Below, piece after piece: positions 23,795-35,824 of a DNA stretch of 64,000 nt. Under the pieces are notes generated by a model. The model saw only the letters and a program-made list of their open reading frames with translations. It made no database searches and had not been told where the DNA came from. The translations under genes and the position numbers were made by a program. The stretch comes from Diabrotica undecimpunctata (taxonomy: Eukaryota; Arthropoda; Insecta; Coleoptera; Chrysomelidae): the NCBI RefSeq assembly GCF_040954645.1, contig NC_092804.1, positions 41,259,753 through 41,323,752 of the forward strand, written 5' to 3'. Every line of letters starts with the position of its first letter. Position 1 is the stretch's first letter.

Positions 23795-24563
23795 ACCAAA
23801 ACTTATATTATAATGCGTTGCAAAATATGAACAAAAATAATGTTCCTTAACCATAAGAGAGCTATCCACTGATGTGACGTAAAGTTTAAAGAGCTTTCTT
23901 ATATTAAGATCACATGCTAGATAAGTTCTTTTCTTCATTTGACTCCTGCAGTAATGAGACTCCAGACATTTAAAACTTTTAATAAAATTACTCATAGCTA
24001 ACTCTTTTTGATCATTTTTTTTTTCTAGAACGCGGTCGCCCCCACATTTTTCTGAAGGAGTTAATCCCTTTAAAGAAACCACTACCACACCCTGAATTAT
24101 ATTTTTTTTACGCCCAAAATTTGCATAAAGGATCTTCTGCATACACTACTCCATTTGCCACCTTGCTTTGGTAATCTATAATTTAGTGATACCTGTTTTT
24201 GAGAAATTGTGCTGCCCACTTCTTTCTCTGTTCGTCTTCTTCTTCTTCTCTACGGTGTCTTAGCCTCACAACATAAATTTCATAAAATCTTTCATGAACA
24301 AATTGCAGATCCCTCATAGTTAATAAATTGCACTTCAAGAACTTATTTTTATAAACACATCTTGGTTTTTCAGGCAAACCTTTAGGAATATCTAAAAACA
24401 AAAAAATTGATTAGATTGATGTACTGAAACATTATCTAGCTCTCTATGCTTACCTATTTTTCATACCGACTACCCTTTTGTGTTTATCACGCTGTACGAT
24501 TCTTTTCTGGCTACATTCTGGAGTCGTTTTTTCTATAGAGTTACCAATATTATCGTTATCCAT
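23795..24563 (-). pseudogene. Unclassified insect transposase remnant
   Basis: Three minus-strand pieces line up. The first is 24563-24455, MDNDNIGNSIEKTTPECSQK onward, ending at a GTAAGC donor-like site. The second is 24401-24183, starting just after TTTTTGTTTTTAG, an acceptor-like site, with KPRCVYKNKFLKCN and a long charged region. The third is 24142-23800, containing FIKSFKCLESHYCRSQMKKR, YLACDLNIRKLFKLYV and THYNISFGN. The 'IESHYxRxxxxxxYI' and 'YNISF' signatures occur in a widespread group of insect transposase-like proteins that I cannot name securely. The splice phases do not join cleanly, so it is either decayed or mis-modelled. No catalytic triad is visible. Confidence 0.45.
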
Positions 24564-24639
24564 TACAACAAAACAAAAGTAAATTTACGTAAACCTACTT
24601 TGAATAATATCCAAACAACACTAAAAACATTACATGGTT

Positions 24640-25621
24640 AAAAGCTGCCACATGCCATTTCGTCGTCGGTCCATCGAGTTAAGGGTCTTCCTCGGCTTCA
24701 CTTGTCAGCCCGTGGTCTCCACTCAAGCAATTTTTTTGTCCAACTGTCGTCTTTCATTCTTGCAACATGTCCTGCCCATCTCCATTTTTGCCTTGTAATA
24801 TGTTCGATAATGTCTTCCACTCCGGTTCGTCTACGAACTTCCTCGTTTCTTATTCTATTTCTTAAGCTTATTCCAAGCATTGATCTCTCCATCTTTCGTT
24901 GTGTCCTTCTCAATTTTTCGGCTGATGTTTTTGTGAGAGTTAAGGTTTCTGTTTTCTATGTGAGGACTGGGAGAACGCACTGGTTAAAAGCTTTTCTTTT
25001 TAAATGGATCGGTATATTTGTTTTAAATACGTCTCTCATTTTTCCGAAAGCAGCCCAACCCAGACTTATTCTTCTAAGTAGCTCGCATGTTTGGTTATCT
25101 CGAGTTAACCTTATTTCGTGACCCAAATACACACAAGTTCTATGGGCGACTTTTCGATTTCTATTAGCTCATTGGGAACGAGATTGGTCATCATTTTTGT
25201 TTTTCCATAGTTTATTTTTAAACCAACTTTCTGGGTTACTTGCTGTAGTTGTTGTAGCATAACTCTGGCTTCTCCTAAGTTGTCTGTTATGAGAACAATA
25301 TCATCGGCATATCTGAGATGATTGAATATCTTTCCATCGATGCTAATACCCTTTGATTCCCACTTTAGCCGTTTAAATGCGTACTCCATAACTGTTATAA
25401 ATAGTTTTGGCGACAAGGTATCTCTCTGCCGCACCGCTCTGCCAATTTTTATCTGCTCAGTCATGCAATGGAGGTTAGCGGTTGTTGTCGCATTTTCGTA
25501 TATATTTCGAATAATATTTGCATACCTGTGATCTATTCTGCATTCTGATAGTGCTTTTAAGATAGCAACTGTTTCGACTGTGTCAAATGCTTTGTGGAAG
25601 TCGACAAAGATAAGAGCAAGA
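24640..25621 (-). pseudogene. LINE fragment (RT palm to C-terminus)
   Basis: Reading down from 25621: LALIFVDFHKAFDTVE (motif A with intact aspartate), DHRYANIIRNIYENATTTAN, VRQRDTLSPKLFITVMEYAF, LRYADDIVLITDN (YADD), then GLKINYGKTKMMTNL. After a stop near 25111 the post-RT region continues and a third block reads ERSMLGISLRNRIRNEEVR, KWRWAGHVARMKDD and LEWRPRADK. It is closely similar to the 15283-16975 copy. It is truncated at both sides: the 5' part stops exactly where a plus-strand transposase begins (25622), and the 3' end lacks the YVQQ terminus. Confidence 0.8.
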
Positions 25622-26274
25622 GGTCTGGACTATTCGATAGACAGTCAGGAGCTAAGACAGGAGATTATCATGATGATATGAATTCAGAAAATTATGAAAA
25701 ATGTATGAGAGAACAGTTAATCCGCAATTTGCCTGTTGGATCTGTTGTTGTTACTGATAATGCGTCATATCATAATGTACAAATTAATAAAGCACCCAGC
25801 AGTAATTCTACAAAAATGGATATAATATCTTGGTTGACAGAAAAAAAATTACCATTTATAACGTCAGTGTTAAAAGCGCAATTGTATGAAATCGTCAAAT
25901 GACACAAACAGGATCATATTCAATATAAATTGGACAAAAAACAAGTGCTGCAAGAATGTGGACATGTTTCTTTAAAACCTCCGCCATATCATCCAGACTT
26001 GAACCCTATAGAAATGGTTTGGTCGCAAATAAAAAATGAAGTTGCAAAACAAAACGTTTATTTTAAGTTAGAAGACGTAAAAGTGTTGGTGGAACAGGAA
26101 TTTGCTAGAGTAACTGTAGATAACTGGAAGAAAGTGTGTGAACATGTTGTCAAGGTTGAAGATAGGTATTTGGAAAGTGAACGTCGTATAGATGTAATTA
26201 CTGAAGAATTAAGGATTGATTTAAATGATTCTAGTGACGACGACAGTGCATCTGATGTAAAAAATATAATTTAA
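25622..26274 (+). pseudogene. DDE_3-type transposase, 5'-truncated
   Basis: The frame carries GLFDRQSGAKTGDYHDDMNS, LPVGSVVVTDNASYHNVQIN (the D of the second catalytic position), INKAPSSNSTKMDIISWL, then one TGA at 25900-25902. The same frame continues with VSLKPPPYHPDLNPIEMVWS (HPDLNPIE, the third acidic residue) and a C-terminus ending in acidic SSDDDSASD at 26271. This layout belongs to a well-known insect and cnidarian DDE_3 (IS630/Tc1-related) group. The first catalytic D and the DNA-binding domain are missing because the 5' part is replaced by an inverted LINE fragment. Only one stop in 217 codons implies modest age. Confidence 0.8.
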
Positions 26275-29200
26275 CATTACGATGTACACCTATGTAATCT
26301 ATGTGAATATAAATTTTCCAAACTGTCCTGTATGTATGTATGTATTATTTTTTTACTTTTAACATACTCTAACAAGAGTAACAAGTAATCTTATCAATTA
26401 AGATAAGGACAAAATTACAGGGCTGTCTAATATAAAATTGACATAACATTTTAACGACGGTTACGAAATAACAGTAACACATAAACAGAAAACAAAGAAA
26501 ACGTGAAGAAAGAATCCTTTCCGGTTGCCTCTAAAAATCTGCTCGCTAAGAAAAGTATCTTTTTTAATTAATGCAATCCACTCAACCCAAATCCCTATCT
26601 CCATTAATTGTTATCTGTTTTTAACCCACCAAGCAACGATAATACCCCAACTCTCGAAAAATCCAAACGACCCGAACGATTTTAAAGAGCAATTAACATA
26701 AACTGTGTCTAATTTGGGCCGTTAAATAACGAAATTAAGAGGGCAAGATACGAGCATCGGGTTATCTGCCTTAAAGTGTGAAGGCCGCCGAGAGTGGAGG
26801 CGGCTATAAATCATTCGAATCTCCCGAAACAAACTAAAAGCGGTATGGTGGCGGGCCGCCACCAGCCAGCTCCAGCACCAGCCATGGATCGGTGATGCGA
26901 TGGAACAAACATTAATACTTCGGGGATAATAAAGTTTATCCTTTTCGACACGCACATTTCATTATTTCCCTACAGGACAGGACTGAACCATAGAGTTTTC
27001 AATATAATGATTAAAGAAAACAATTAACACCACGTTAGGAAACAGTTTTTCTCACTTTTATCGAATGTAAATGAAAACTTCCAATAAATGTCGAACGCAT
27101 AATAAGAAGAAGAGATCTAACATATTGTGTATGCCACATATAACGTCTGAAGGTGACCTTAAGAATAAATCATCTGCAATATTAAGTAAATAAATGGCAA
27201 CATTCTTCACGTGGATGACCAAAATTTATTTTAGACGACTAATAAACCAAAACTAACATATGCCAAGATCAGCTTAAAAAACAATTATGAAATTTGATGT
27301 TGCCGGTGTTACTCAACGTATTAATAAATTCAGGTAGCGCCAAATGCGCTTCTAGTTCAAAACAAAATTTAGTTATGTATTTAGTTCAATAAATAATGAT
27401 GTGGAATAATTTTAGAATGCCTTATGTATTTAACAATTGAGCTACTGTAGCTGTAATGTTGTAAACTTACTATACGATGCAATATCGGATTAGTCTGCAA
27501 CGAGCTTTGAAATGATAGAGAATATTGTCACGAAATAGTTGACAAAAGCAAATAACAAAAAGCTTTTCATTTACAATACTTAACAAAGACCACGTTGCAC
27601 AAGTCAGGGAGCATTAAGGGTGGGTAAGGATATAGATAATAAGAAAATGTAGATCAAAAACAGATAGATAAACGATAAAAATTGATAAGATCACAGAATA
27701 TAACAGTTTGACAAAAAAAAAACAAGAAACACGGAATACAACTAAACTGTAAAATAAAATCAGCAAAACATACGTATGTCAAACATATCAGCAAATTATT
27801 AACAAGTATCATGTTAATCGACATATTTAACCATAGGCTGTAAGAAAATGTTATATAGTCAATAAAATACTTTAAGATTTATATCGTCTCTAGCCAAAAA
27901 TAAAATAATACAATAAAAAATGTTTAATTACCTTTCAAACAAACATGCATTGTAAAGAAATAAACAATAAATATTGTTTATTAATACTCAAAATACTCAA
28001 AAAATTTTATTAATAAATACATATTAATAAAAAACGGATAGTGACAAATATTGTCATCAATATTCTTATATTATAAAGAGATTGCAGTCTTCTCTATAAT
28101 TTTTAAGTATAAACTCAATACAAAATTTAATTTAATCATAACTTTATTATTTCAACAAAAAAAATTATAATGAGATACATATTTTGACTGCAATCTGAAC
28201 AAATTTTATTATCCATTGTTTAGTTTTATTCTAAAATTAACTTTACAAAAAGCAAACAGGAATTTCCATCATTCCTATACTTAATTAATTAATCGTAAAA
28301 ATAATATTTAAAAATTAAAATTTTTGAAGAAAAAGTTCGGTTAAATAAAATAGATAAACTGCACACAAAACAGCAAACAATTTCCTCTAACACTTACATT
28401 TTGACAAAGTAACTGGCCTTTAAAGGGTACATGTGTTCTTCTCTCAAAACAGGTGGCCCTGTAGATGTAAAACGATATGTTTGCTTCTACGGCAAAAATA
28501 TTGATAAAGCAAAGGTGTTTTTCTGTGAATGCTAGCGGCGAAAAAGAATTACCAGTAAGACTTACAAAATTGTGTTTTTTGATCATAACTAAATGACAAA
28601 TATATACGTCTGAATGCACATTGATACAAATAATAACTGGCAACTCTGAAATAAAAATCGGATAGTGACTTTTTTATAAGTTCACCCTGAGCTAATTAAT
28701 GGGAAGGAGATGTGTAGTGTGGTTCTAATAATTTGTTCCCATGAGAAAGTAATGCTTTAACTATAAGCCAATAAAATTTTGAGAAAGATTATGTGAGATT
28801 ATTACTTAAATAAAGTGGTTTAAAAGAAAACGTATTCGCTTATGGAATACTATAGCCACAAACATAATTAATTACTAAAAAGGATTTTAAGTTTAAGGGC
28901 CTTTTAAACACTTATGTGTATTTGAAGCGATAAAAATTAATAATCTCAAGACATAGTATTAAAAATACAGGCTCGTAGTAGAGAAATTTAGCATGCTTTA
29001 ATATGACTGCACTTGGAGAGCCAAAATAAACAATAAAATCATTGAATTAAAGATAAACTTAATCTTGTAGCATTTATAAAAATATTGATGATGCATATCT
29101 GATACATATTCGGAGAGTAAAAGACACGAGATTAACAAAGAAAGTTTAACAATATACGCTAGTTTATCTATGATCAGGCTAGCCTTGGAAATAATTGTAA

Positions 29201-29334
29201 TCACTCAACTTACGGTCTATAATGTTAGTTATATCTGTAAACATTACATAGATCAGTTTCTATCAATTTTATTTATCAATTTTTGTATGTTCTGTGTGTT
29301 TTAATCTACATATTTATCATATCCAACTATCAAG
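26275..29334. other. Intergenic; no gene recognised
   Basis: AT-rich except for about 26740-26930, which is markedly G+C richer, has no transposon motif I recognise, and contains CTATAAA at 26804-26810. That block may be host single-copy DNA. Open frames at 26722-26955 and 28341-28643 (minus) show no domains. Confidence 0.3.
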
Positions 29335-29720
29335 GGATAGTGTCAAAGATGTAAGAGTGGAATAAAGGAGACGAATGATAAGCCGCGATCAGGTGCATTG
29401 AGTACTGCATTAACAGACAGGAATGTGGCATGTGTGAAAGGCTTTATTAGAAAGAATTGTCGAATTTCAATCAGAAAAATTTCGGAAAATGTTAATGTTA
29501 ATACTATCGTATACAAAATAAGTTATCGAAAAGTTATCGAAAAGTTTATACGCAGTGGATTACGCTCGGAATTTCGCAAATGAGATTTTCTTTACAATAT
29601 CTCACGGAATATAAGGAAAATGGTAATTGCATTCTTTCGTCAATAATTGCTGGCGAGGGTCTCATTAGTTTGAACAATCCATTAAGCTGTTATCGATGCA
29701 ATGAAACATGCAATGTCTCT
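29335..29720 (+). pseudogene. Mariner transposase N-terminal remnant
   Basis: The frames read GDETNDKPRSGALSTALTDR, VKGFIRKNCRISIRKISENV, then, with shifts, LQYLTEYKENGNCILSSIIA and GEGLISL. This matches the mariner order: '(D)DPRSGRPSTA', HTH 'RVRxxIxxNRRLTVREIAEEVGIS', then 'LLxRYxEEGDxFLxxIVTGDETWV' before the first catalytic residue. The catalytic domain itself is absent. Stops and frameshifts make it inert. Confidence 0.6.
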
Positions 29721-29914
29721 GCCACTAAAAAATTTTAGAATTTTAGACTAAAAAAAATTTAAACTTCTGCAGGTAAGTTTACGTTTACATTTTTTTTCTA
29801 TCATAAAGGACCCTTGCTTACAGAGTTTACATAGTGCATATTAACTTAGCCTCCATAATAAAACTTTGAACACAGGTAGAAATCTCTCACTTGGTGTCGT
29901 TTCTTGCACAGTTC

Positions 29915-30300
29915 GGACTTATATTTTAAAAGTAGAAGAAAAAAATCTACGATTCCACGCACTTAACACCTTATTTTTGAAATAAACTTTTAGATCGCCT
30001 GCGATACTCCGACACTCTGTTTCTGATGCGTCACTGGTGATAACTTTACGCGCACTAGTATCTGCTTCTTCATTCCCTTCTATGCCTGTATGAGATGGTA
30101 TCCATATCCATAGGAAGTGGACTTTTCTGAAATTTTCTTGAGCTTTCATTAATTCGGCCCTGGTCATTTTCTCAATGAGGTGTTTAGGGTATACATTTTG
30201 CATAGCTTTGACTACGCTGAGAGAGTCAGAAAGGACTAGACAACGAAAAGAGTCATATTGGTTGGAGTTATATTTTTTTGGGGGATTCAGATTAGTTTGA
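29915..30300 (-). pseudogene. LINE ORF2 remnant with RNase H-like end
   Basis: The minus strand reads LVLSDSLSVVKAMQNVYPKH and VHFLWIWIPSHTGIEGNEEA followed by DTSARKV, the classic RNase H C-terminal signature (SDSxSxxxAL, WIPSHxGIxGNExAD) of I- and Jockey-type LINEs. Just upstream (about 30300-30340) a scrap QWNIDGFFLNLNQ matches the first line of the APE endonuclease. So ORF2 start and RNase H are joined by a large internal deletion that removed most of the endonuclease and all RT motifs. It ends in frame breaks toward 29915. Confidence 0.75.
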
Positions 30301-30453
30301 TTCAGATTCAGAAAAAAGCCATCAATATTCCACTGAAATAGAGACTTGAATTTAAAGTTGACTTAACTAAGATGTGTCACTTTCCGGTTCCGACGCCTCA
30401 CTGTTAATATAATTATGGATTTTTTTCCTTACGGACGTGAATTTACATTTCCT

Positions 30454-31644
30454 TTAAATCTTTTCTTTTGATCTGTCCTTTAAATGGGGATAAACTTGAC
30501 TGAGCATATGGGACAAAGCTGGTAGATCTGTGGTATATTCTTGAATTGTGGTTATAGGATCTGTTGACCCCGTGATAATTATTAGGAGCATCTTAAGTTG
30601 ATCAACGTTTATAGGGAAAGCTAGAGGGTAATTTTCTATGAAGTTTTTAGCAGGGTCAAGTAAGAGAGAAAATGAGCATTCAGAAGTGCTTGCTAAACTA
30701 ATTTTAGCTTTTTTAGATTTTGCTTGGACTTTAGGTGGTGGAAAAATGTTACATTCTTTTGAAGATGGATCTGCTTCAGGTGAAATAATTTCATCAAAGT
30801 TTCTTTTTGGTTGATTAATTATGTGAGTGTCCTTATTTGATGTATCTACTTTGTTCGGTATCTCCGGGATATTAGAAATAGACATTTGTTCACACTGAGA
30901 AGGGTTTGTGTCATTGGATGCTTGCAAGGATATATTTGTTGTGCTGGATACTGATGCTTCATTGTTTTGGTTAGGGTTTAGTTAAGCTAGTGGTTCGGAT
31001 CACTATGAAGCGATGTGTCCTGGCTTCTTGCATCTAAAGTAAGCTAAACTGTCTTGAGAAATGAATATTCTATATGTCTTGTTGTCAAAAACAAGAGTAA
31101 ATGACTCTGGTATTGTTAGATCGTGAGGACTGATATAGATTTGTCTTCGAAAACTAAGGATGTGATTTTACTCATGCATAGAAGCACTTATTTTCAGGAA
31201 GGCCATGCGGGAGACAGGAACAATGCCGATTTTTTGTATCTCATTGATAAGCAAGTCGTGCGGTATTGAAGGACATACGCCGGAGAGCACAAGTCGTTAC
31301 GCTGGTGTAACTAACCTTCTTGTTCTATCAATTTCACTTTGTATTTCTATTTGACCATGATTATTCATAACATCGTCTACTATTTGTTTATTGGATAAAT
31401 ACATACATATGCGATTATTAGATAATCTAGGAGAGAAGATTATATTTTTCGGTTGAATTATATTTCCAAGTGGGAGAAGGTAGTCTTGAAGTTTGGTGTT
31501 TTCTAAAGCACTAAAGATAATTGCTTGGGACTTTAAAGGAAATTGCACTCTCGACGCTGCCGAAGAATATGACTGTGATATGTTTATTTGATTTTGATGA
31601 TCTTGTATTGTAGAACTGTTGTGTGATTCCATGTTTGAATTCAT
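30454..31644 (-). pseudogene. LINE ORF1 (gag-like), nearly readable
   Basis: The likely start is ATG at 31644 (MNSNMESHNSSTIQ). A first block runs to a stop near 31297 (ALENTKLQDYLLPLGNIIQ, IIFSPRLSNNRICMYLSNKQ). Then come GVCPSIPHDLLINEIQKIGI, ESFTLVFDNKTYRIFISQDS, and one CCHC-like zinc-knuckle patch (YFRCKKPGHIAS). A final 157-codon open stretch, 30927-30454, is Ser/Lys/Pro-rich with PPPKVQAKSKKAK. Gag-like ORF1 with zinc knuckle ahead of ORF2 is the expected order for an I/Jockey-type element. At least two stops break it. Confidence 0.75.
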
Positions 31645-31689
31645 TTCGATAAACGTTAAGTGAAAAGTAAGTCCGACCCTGTACACCTG

Positions 31690-32982
31690 CTAAAACAGGT
31701 ATATCGGTCTTTACTAAAAGCGGATATTTGTTGGTAAAACTGGATTTGTTTATTGACAACAATAACAAATAATTGCAATTTGCTGACTTTAATACTAATT
31801 TAACTGGATATTATGTAAAGAGTTTGTACACGTACAGTTTATTTCAATACATCATTAAGATTCACAATTTATAACTTACATTAAATTTTGTTAATGTTAA
31901 AAATATTTGGAGCCCACATTGAATACAACATTATAGTTATCGATGCAGAACCGAACTCCCTTATCATTTAATTTTGTCTACCACATTTATACCGATAAGT
32001 TTGGCATATATTCCGTAAGTAGCGGTTACTAAGTGTCCAAAAAACGGAGACGTATTCAAAAACCTTTTCTAATTACGGCTTTTTTCTGTAGCACTTCCAC
32101 AAGATAATAGTTTTAGAACCATAATTTAATCCAGATCTGCCTTTGTAATACTTTTTATGTTTTTTTTTTATTTAAAGTTGACTGAACCTTGTACGAATTA
32201 TAGACTACCTTTTTTAACTTATTTCAATAACATGGCTCAAATTAGATTATTTCCTATGCCAGATCTGCAAAAAATGCAAATTGGGCGAATAGAGTAAAGT
32301 AGCTGGCGGAAAATTATACTGAAAATTTTATATTGGTAGAAGAAAAAGCGAGCGAACGGTTTTGTATAGGCAGACGTGATGAATTTGCGAACTGGCCGGG
32401 TGCTTTTGAATATAAAATTAATCGAAAAGGATATATATACCCCAAATTTTAAGTTATTTTTCGAGAAAGTAAAATTTGTTTGCATTTCTATAAAATATGG
32501 ATGCTCATTTTAAAATTATTGCTTGAATATTGGGATTTTGATTAATAGATACTCTGTTTTGAACAATTTCTTTGTTGGTAAACCTCTTTTCCAACTCTTA
32601 ACGGAACTTCGGTAAAATTGTTGGAATTCCGTAAGTTCAAGAAATTAGTTGGTAGGTTACTTTAGATATCCAATAAACTATTATATTGATGTAATTTACT
32701 TTAATATTCATTTACAATAAGTGGGTTCTAGTACGTGATTAATGAATGAGAATAATTTTAAATTTACTTTTTGGTTTATTCAGTTATAATTTGGTGAAAT
32801 AGGTTAAAGTATGTCTAATAACATTTGAATTCGTCATAAGTCCATTAATTAAAACTTTTCAGTATTAAAAATATGTTTCTTATATAAAAATGTTTCTTAT
32901 AAAAAACTCTTTGGTGATAAAGAAACTGAGCATAGGATAAGTTGAATAAAGACATATACAGGGGGGTCCTTAAGTAATTATA
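31690..32982. other. Intergenic; possible 5' region of the adjacent LINE, otherwise unrecognised
   Basis: No coding domain supported. AT-rich with a few short inverted repeats. Confidence 0.3.
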
Positions 32983-34256
32983 AAGGTTGATTCATTTAGA
33001 GATACTTTTTTCAACAAGAAAAAACAATGAAAAAAATAAATTTTATTTGAAAATATTTAATATCATACAAAAGAACCATTCTTTACAATTACTTCTTAAA
33101 AGATAATTTTTTTTAAATGTTGGCCATGACTACGATTAAGTTGGTTCATTCTGAAGTTCCAATTTTCGATGACTCGTTCCAGCATTTCGATTGGTATTTC
33201 ACCAATGACTTGAGTAATATTGGCTTCCAATGCCTCAATCGTATCTGGTTTATTCATGTAGACTTTGGTCTTAAGGTAGCCCCAAAAGTAAGAGTCTAGA
33301 GGTGAGATGTTACAGGATCTAGGCCAATTCACTGGTCCAAAGCGTGAAATAATTTGTTCACCGAATCGTTCTCGCAGTAAATCCATGCTTTCACGGGCTT
33401 TATGGCAGATAGTGCCATCTTGTTGAAACCAAATATCGCCGAGACCACGAGCTTCAATTTCAGATACCAAATAGTCCGTTATCATGGTACGATAACGGTC
33501 TTCATTCACAGTAACATTCTGGCCGGCCTCTGTTTTAAAGAAATATGGACCAACGATTCCACCAGCCGTAAACCACACAAAACAGTTGTTTTTTCAGGGT
33601 GTAATGGCAACTCTTGAATCTCTTTGGGTTGTTCATCACCCCAAATATGGGTATTTTGTTTATTAACGTACCCATTAAGCTAAAAATGGGCCTCATTTTA
33701 AAACAAAATTTTTCTCGAAAACAGTGGATCTTATGAAAGCTTATCAAGAGCTCATCGACTGAAACGGTGACGACTCGGAAGGTCGGTCGGCTTCAGCTCT
33801 TGCACTAATTGAATTTTGTTTGCTTTTAAACCAAGATCCTTACGTAAAATACGCCAAGTTGTTGCATATGACAAGCCAAGTTGTTGAGAACGGCGACGAA
33901 TCGATTATTCATTATTTTCGAGTACACTATGTACTGAAGTACTGAATGTAGTCTATTTGGTCGCGTGTTATCCAATAATGAAAATTGGGTTTTAAACTTA
34001 CTAATCGTAAAGCGAATTGTACCATAAATTGCTCTAAGTGCACGAAACACATTCTTTATAGAACTCCAATTTTCAAAATACAACTTAATACAACATAACA
34101 ATACAACATAATTTCTAGATGCTGTGCAGGGCTAAGTCTTTCCATCATGAAATGTCAAACAATACTGAACAAAAGCCAAATGTCAGTTTGACAGTATTCA
34201 TGCACGATCTCCAATTAAATCCCCACCAAAAAAGTACCTCTAAAGAAATCACCCTT
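32983..34256 (-). mobile_element. Mariner-like element with short inverted repeats
   Basis: The left end is AAGGTTGATTCATTTAGAGA and the right end, inverted, is AAGGGTGATTTCTTTAGAGG. Both are flanked by TA (32981-32982 and 34257-34258), the expected mariner target duplication. It is about 1.27 kb, the usual size for mariner, and the transposase fills nearly all of it on the minus strand. Confidence 0.85.
33096..34148 (-). pseudogene. Mariner-like transposase, broken
   Basis: The start region reads MMERLSPAQHLEIM, then YFENWSSIKNVFRALRAIYG (HTH of the DUF4817 type) and several frame breaks. The catalytic part reads (F)NEAHF with the first D changed to N, NGYVNKQNTHIWGDEQPKEI, then a 160-codon open stretch with TAGGIVGPYFFKTEAGQNVT, IWFQQDGTICH (second D kept), NWPRSCNISPLDSYFWGYLK (third D kept) and MLERVIENWNFRMNQLNRSH. 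It ends near the left terminal repeat as in typical mariners. Frameshifts, stops and the lost first aspartate make it inactive. Confidence 0.85.
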
Positions 34257-34279
34257 TACAAAAAGAAAAAGTAGATTCT

Positions 34280-34640
34280 ACACATAAAAATAATAAGATA
34301 TCAGCCAACTTGCTTTAATAAAATGTTGATACATATTAAGAAAGATACATAGTGTTAATTCGAAATTTAAAATTTTATTTTTTGCTATAATTTTCTTGTT
34401 TGTGGATATTTATGTATAAAAATTTATAACAGGAACTTTTAAGTATGATGATTAATAATTTGTTACATACTTTGATAAAGCTTATAGAGGGCGACACATA
34501 TGCAACATCTTTGGCATAAATTTGGCTTAATTATGCCATTCGAGTTAGTGCAATTTGTGTTAAAAAATTACGAAAGATACAATATTTTAATAAAAAAAGT
34601 TATACCTTTTAAAAAGGTAAAAACTCAACAGTTCTTAAGA
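34280..34640 (+). repeat. Diverged terminal region related to the 2886-4866 element
   Basis: AATAAAATGTTG, GATACATAGTGTTAA and the following TTTTTTGCTATAATTTTCTT...GGATATTTATG lie in the same order and spacing as in the left terminal repeat of 2886-4866. It is probably the left end of the mariner remnant that follows. Confidence 0.5.
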
Positions 34641-34959
34641 TAATCGCATTTTACAGATCAACTGCATAATAATTCTTAGTTGTGATATTTGTGCGTCAAA
34701 GCACTAAATATTGAATACATGTAGATAAGCATAATTAATAATTTTTTCTTAATAAAACAGCTTAAATATGGTTATGTAACACTACAAAATTCTTTCTTAT
34801 CGGTACTAAATGTTTTATTTGACGCCAGTTTTGATGTCATCATTATACAACCTCTACCTCTACAACCTATTTAATGCATTACGCGAAATCTTAACATAGT
34901 CGGCTGACGTCAAGATTGCTTTTGACAACTTAACATAAGTCTCGTTTCCATTTGTCAGT

Positions 34960-35824
34960 GACTTTTGTAATATCTAGTTTATTTTGATTTATTGAACAAA
35001 AGCGAAAAATGCCGAGGTATAATAATGTTTCTAATATCGATATGAGAAATATTATTGCATGGTATCGATATGAGATACAGAGAGAATATTTAAAAAGATC
35101 TTAACTAATCTTAACCTAATCACCAAACCGTTAAACATCTATTTCGGAATTTGGACGAAAGTGGATTATTTCGTCCCAAACGTGACAACTTAGGCTGACT
35201 GAAAATCATTACATCTGATCAAGAAGATGAAGTAATGGTTTGCATTGACGACAAGAAGTTGAAGTAGTGGTTTGCGGTAACAATGATTTTCAAGTCAGTA
35301 TACGACGTTTATCTTTAGTTTTAGGAATTAGCAAAACTTAAATTTTAAAAATCCCACATCGTTACCCATCATTCACCCTTACCGTGAGCATTTTTACCCT
35401 TACCACGAGCATTTTACACCTACGCAAAATCTGTTGCCAGCAGATTTACCTTTAAGATGCAGATTTGCAATTATATCCGACACAGGCGAAATCTTAAAGA
35501 CTCCTTCGTCAATATAATATTATTTACGGATGAAACTACATTAACAAGCCATGGTATTTTCATTTTAAGAAACAGTGATTTCTGTCACATTAAAAATCCT
35601 CATATTAAGAGAGAAAATCATTTTTTAGAGACATTTATTTACATTTTTTACAATATAATATTATTGATTTGTTGGAAGAATTGCCATTAAAGTTAAGGCA
35701 AAATATGTGGTTCATGCAAGCGGGTGTACCCCACATTATACAAGGGTAGTGAGAATCTTCTTAAATACCAACTTTCCTGAACGCTGGATTGATCGTGGTG
35801 GTCATTTTATTAGTAGTCAATTAC
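34960..35824 (+). pseudogene. Decayed mariner-like transposase, relative of the 3442-4541 copy
   Basis: An ATG at 35009 opens MPRYNNVSNIDMRNIIAWYR, parallel to MPRHNHFTNEEMRDMI at 3442. Then HLFRNLDESGLFRPKRDN, ITSDQEDEVMVCI and, in a later frame, ILFTDETTLTSHGIFILRNS (first D kept), MWFMQAGVPH-like sequence (second D lost) and FPERWIDRGGHF. The third catalytic block and the right end are missing: the sequence passes at about 35825 directly into piggyBac coding DNA. Many stops. Confidence 0.65.
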
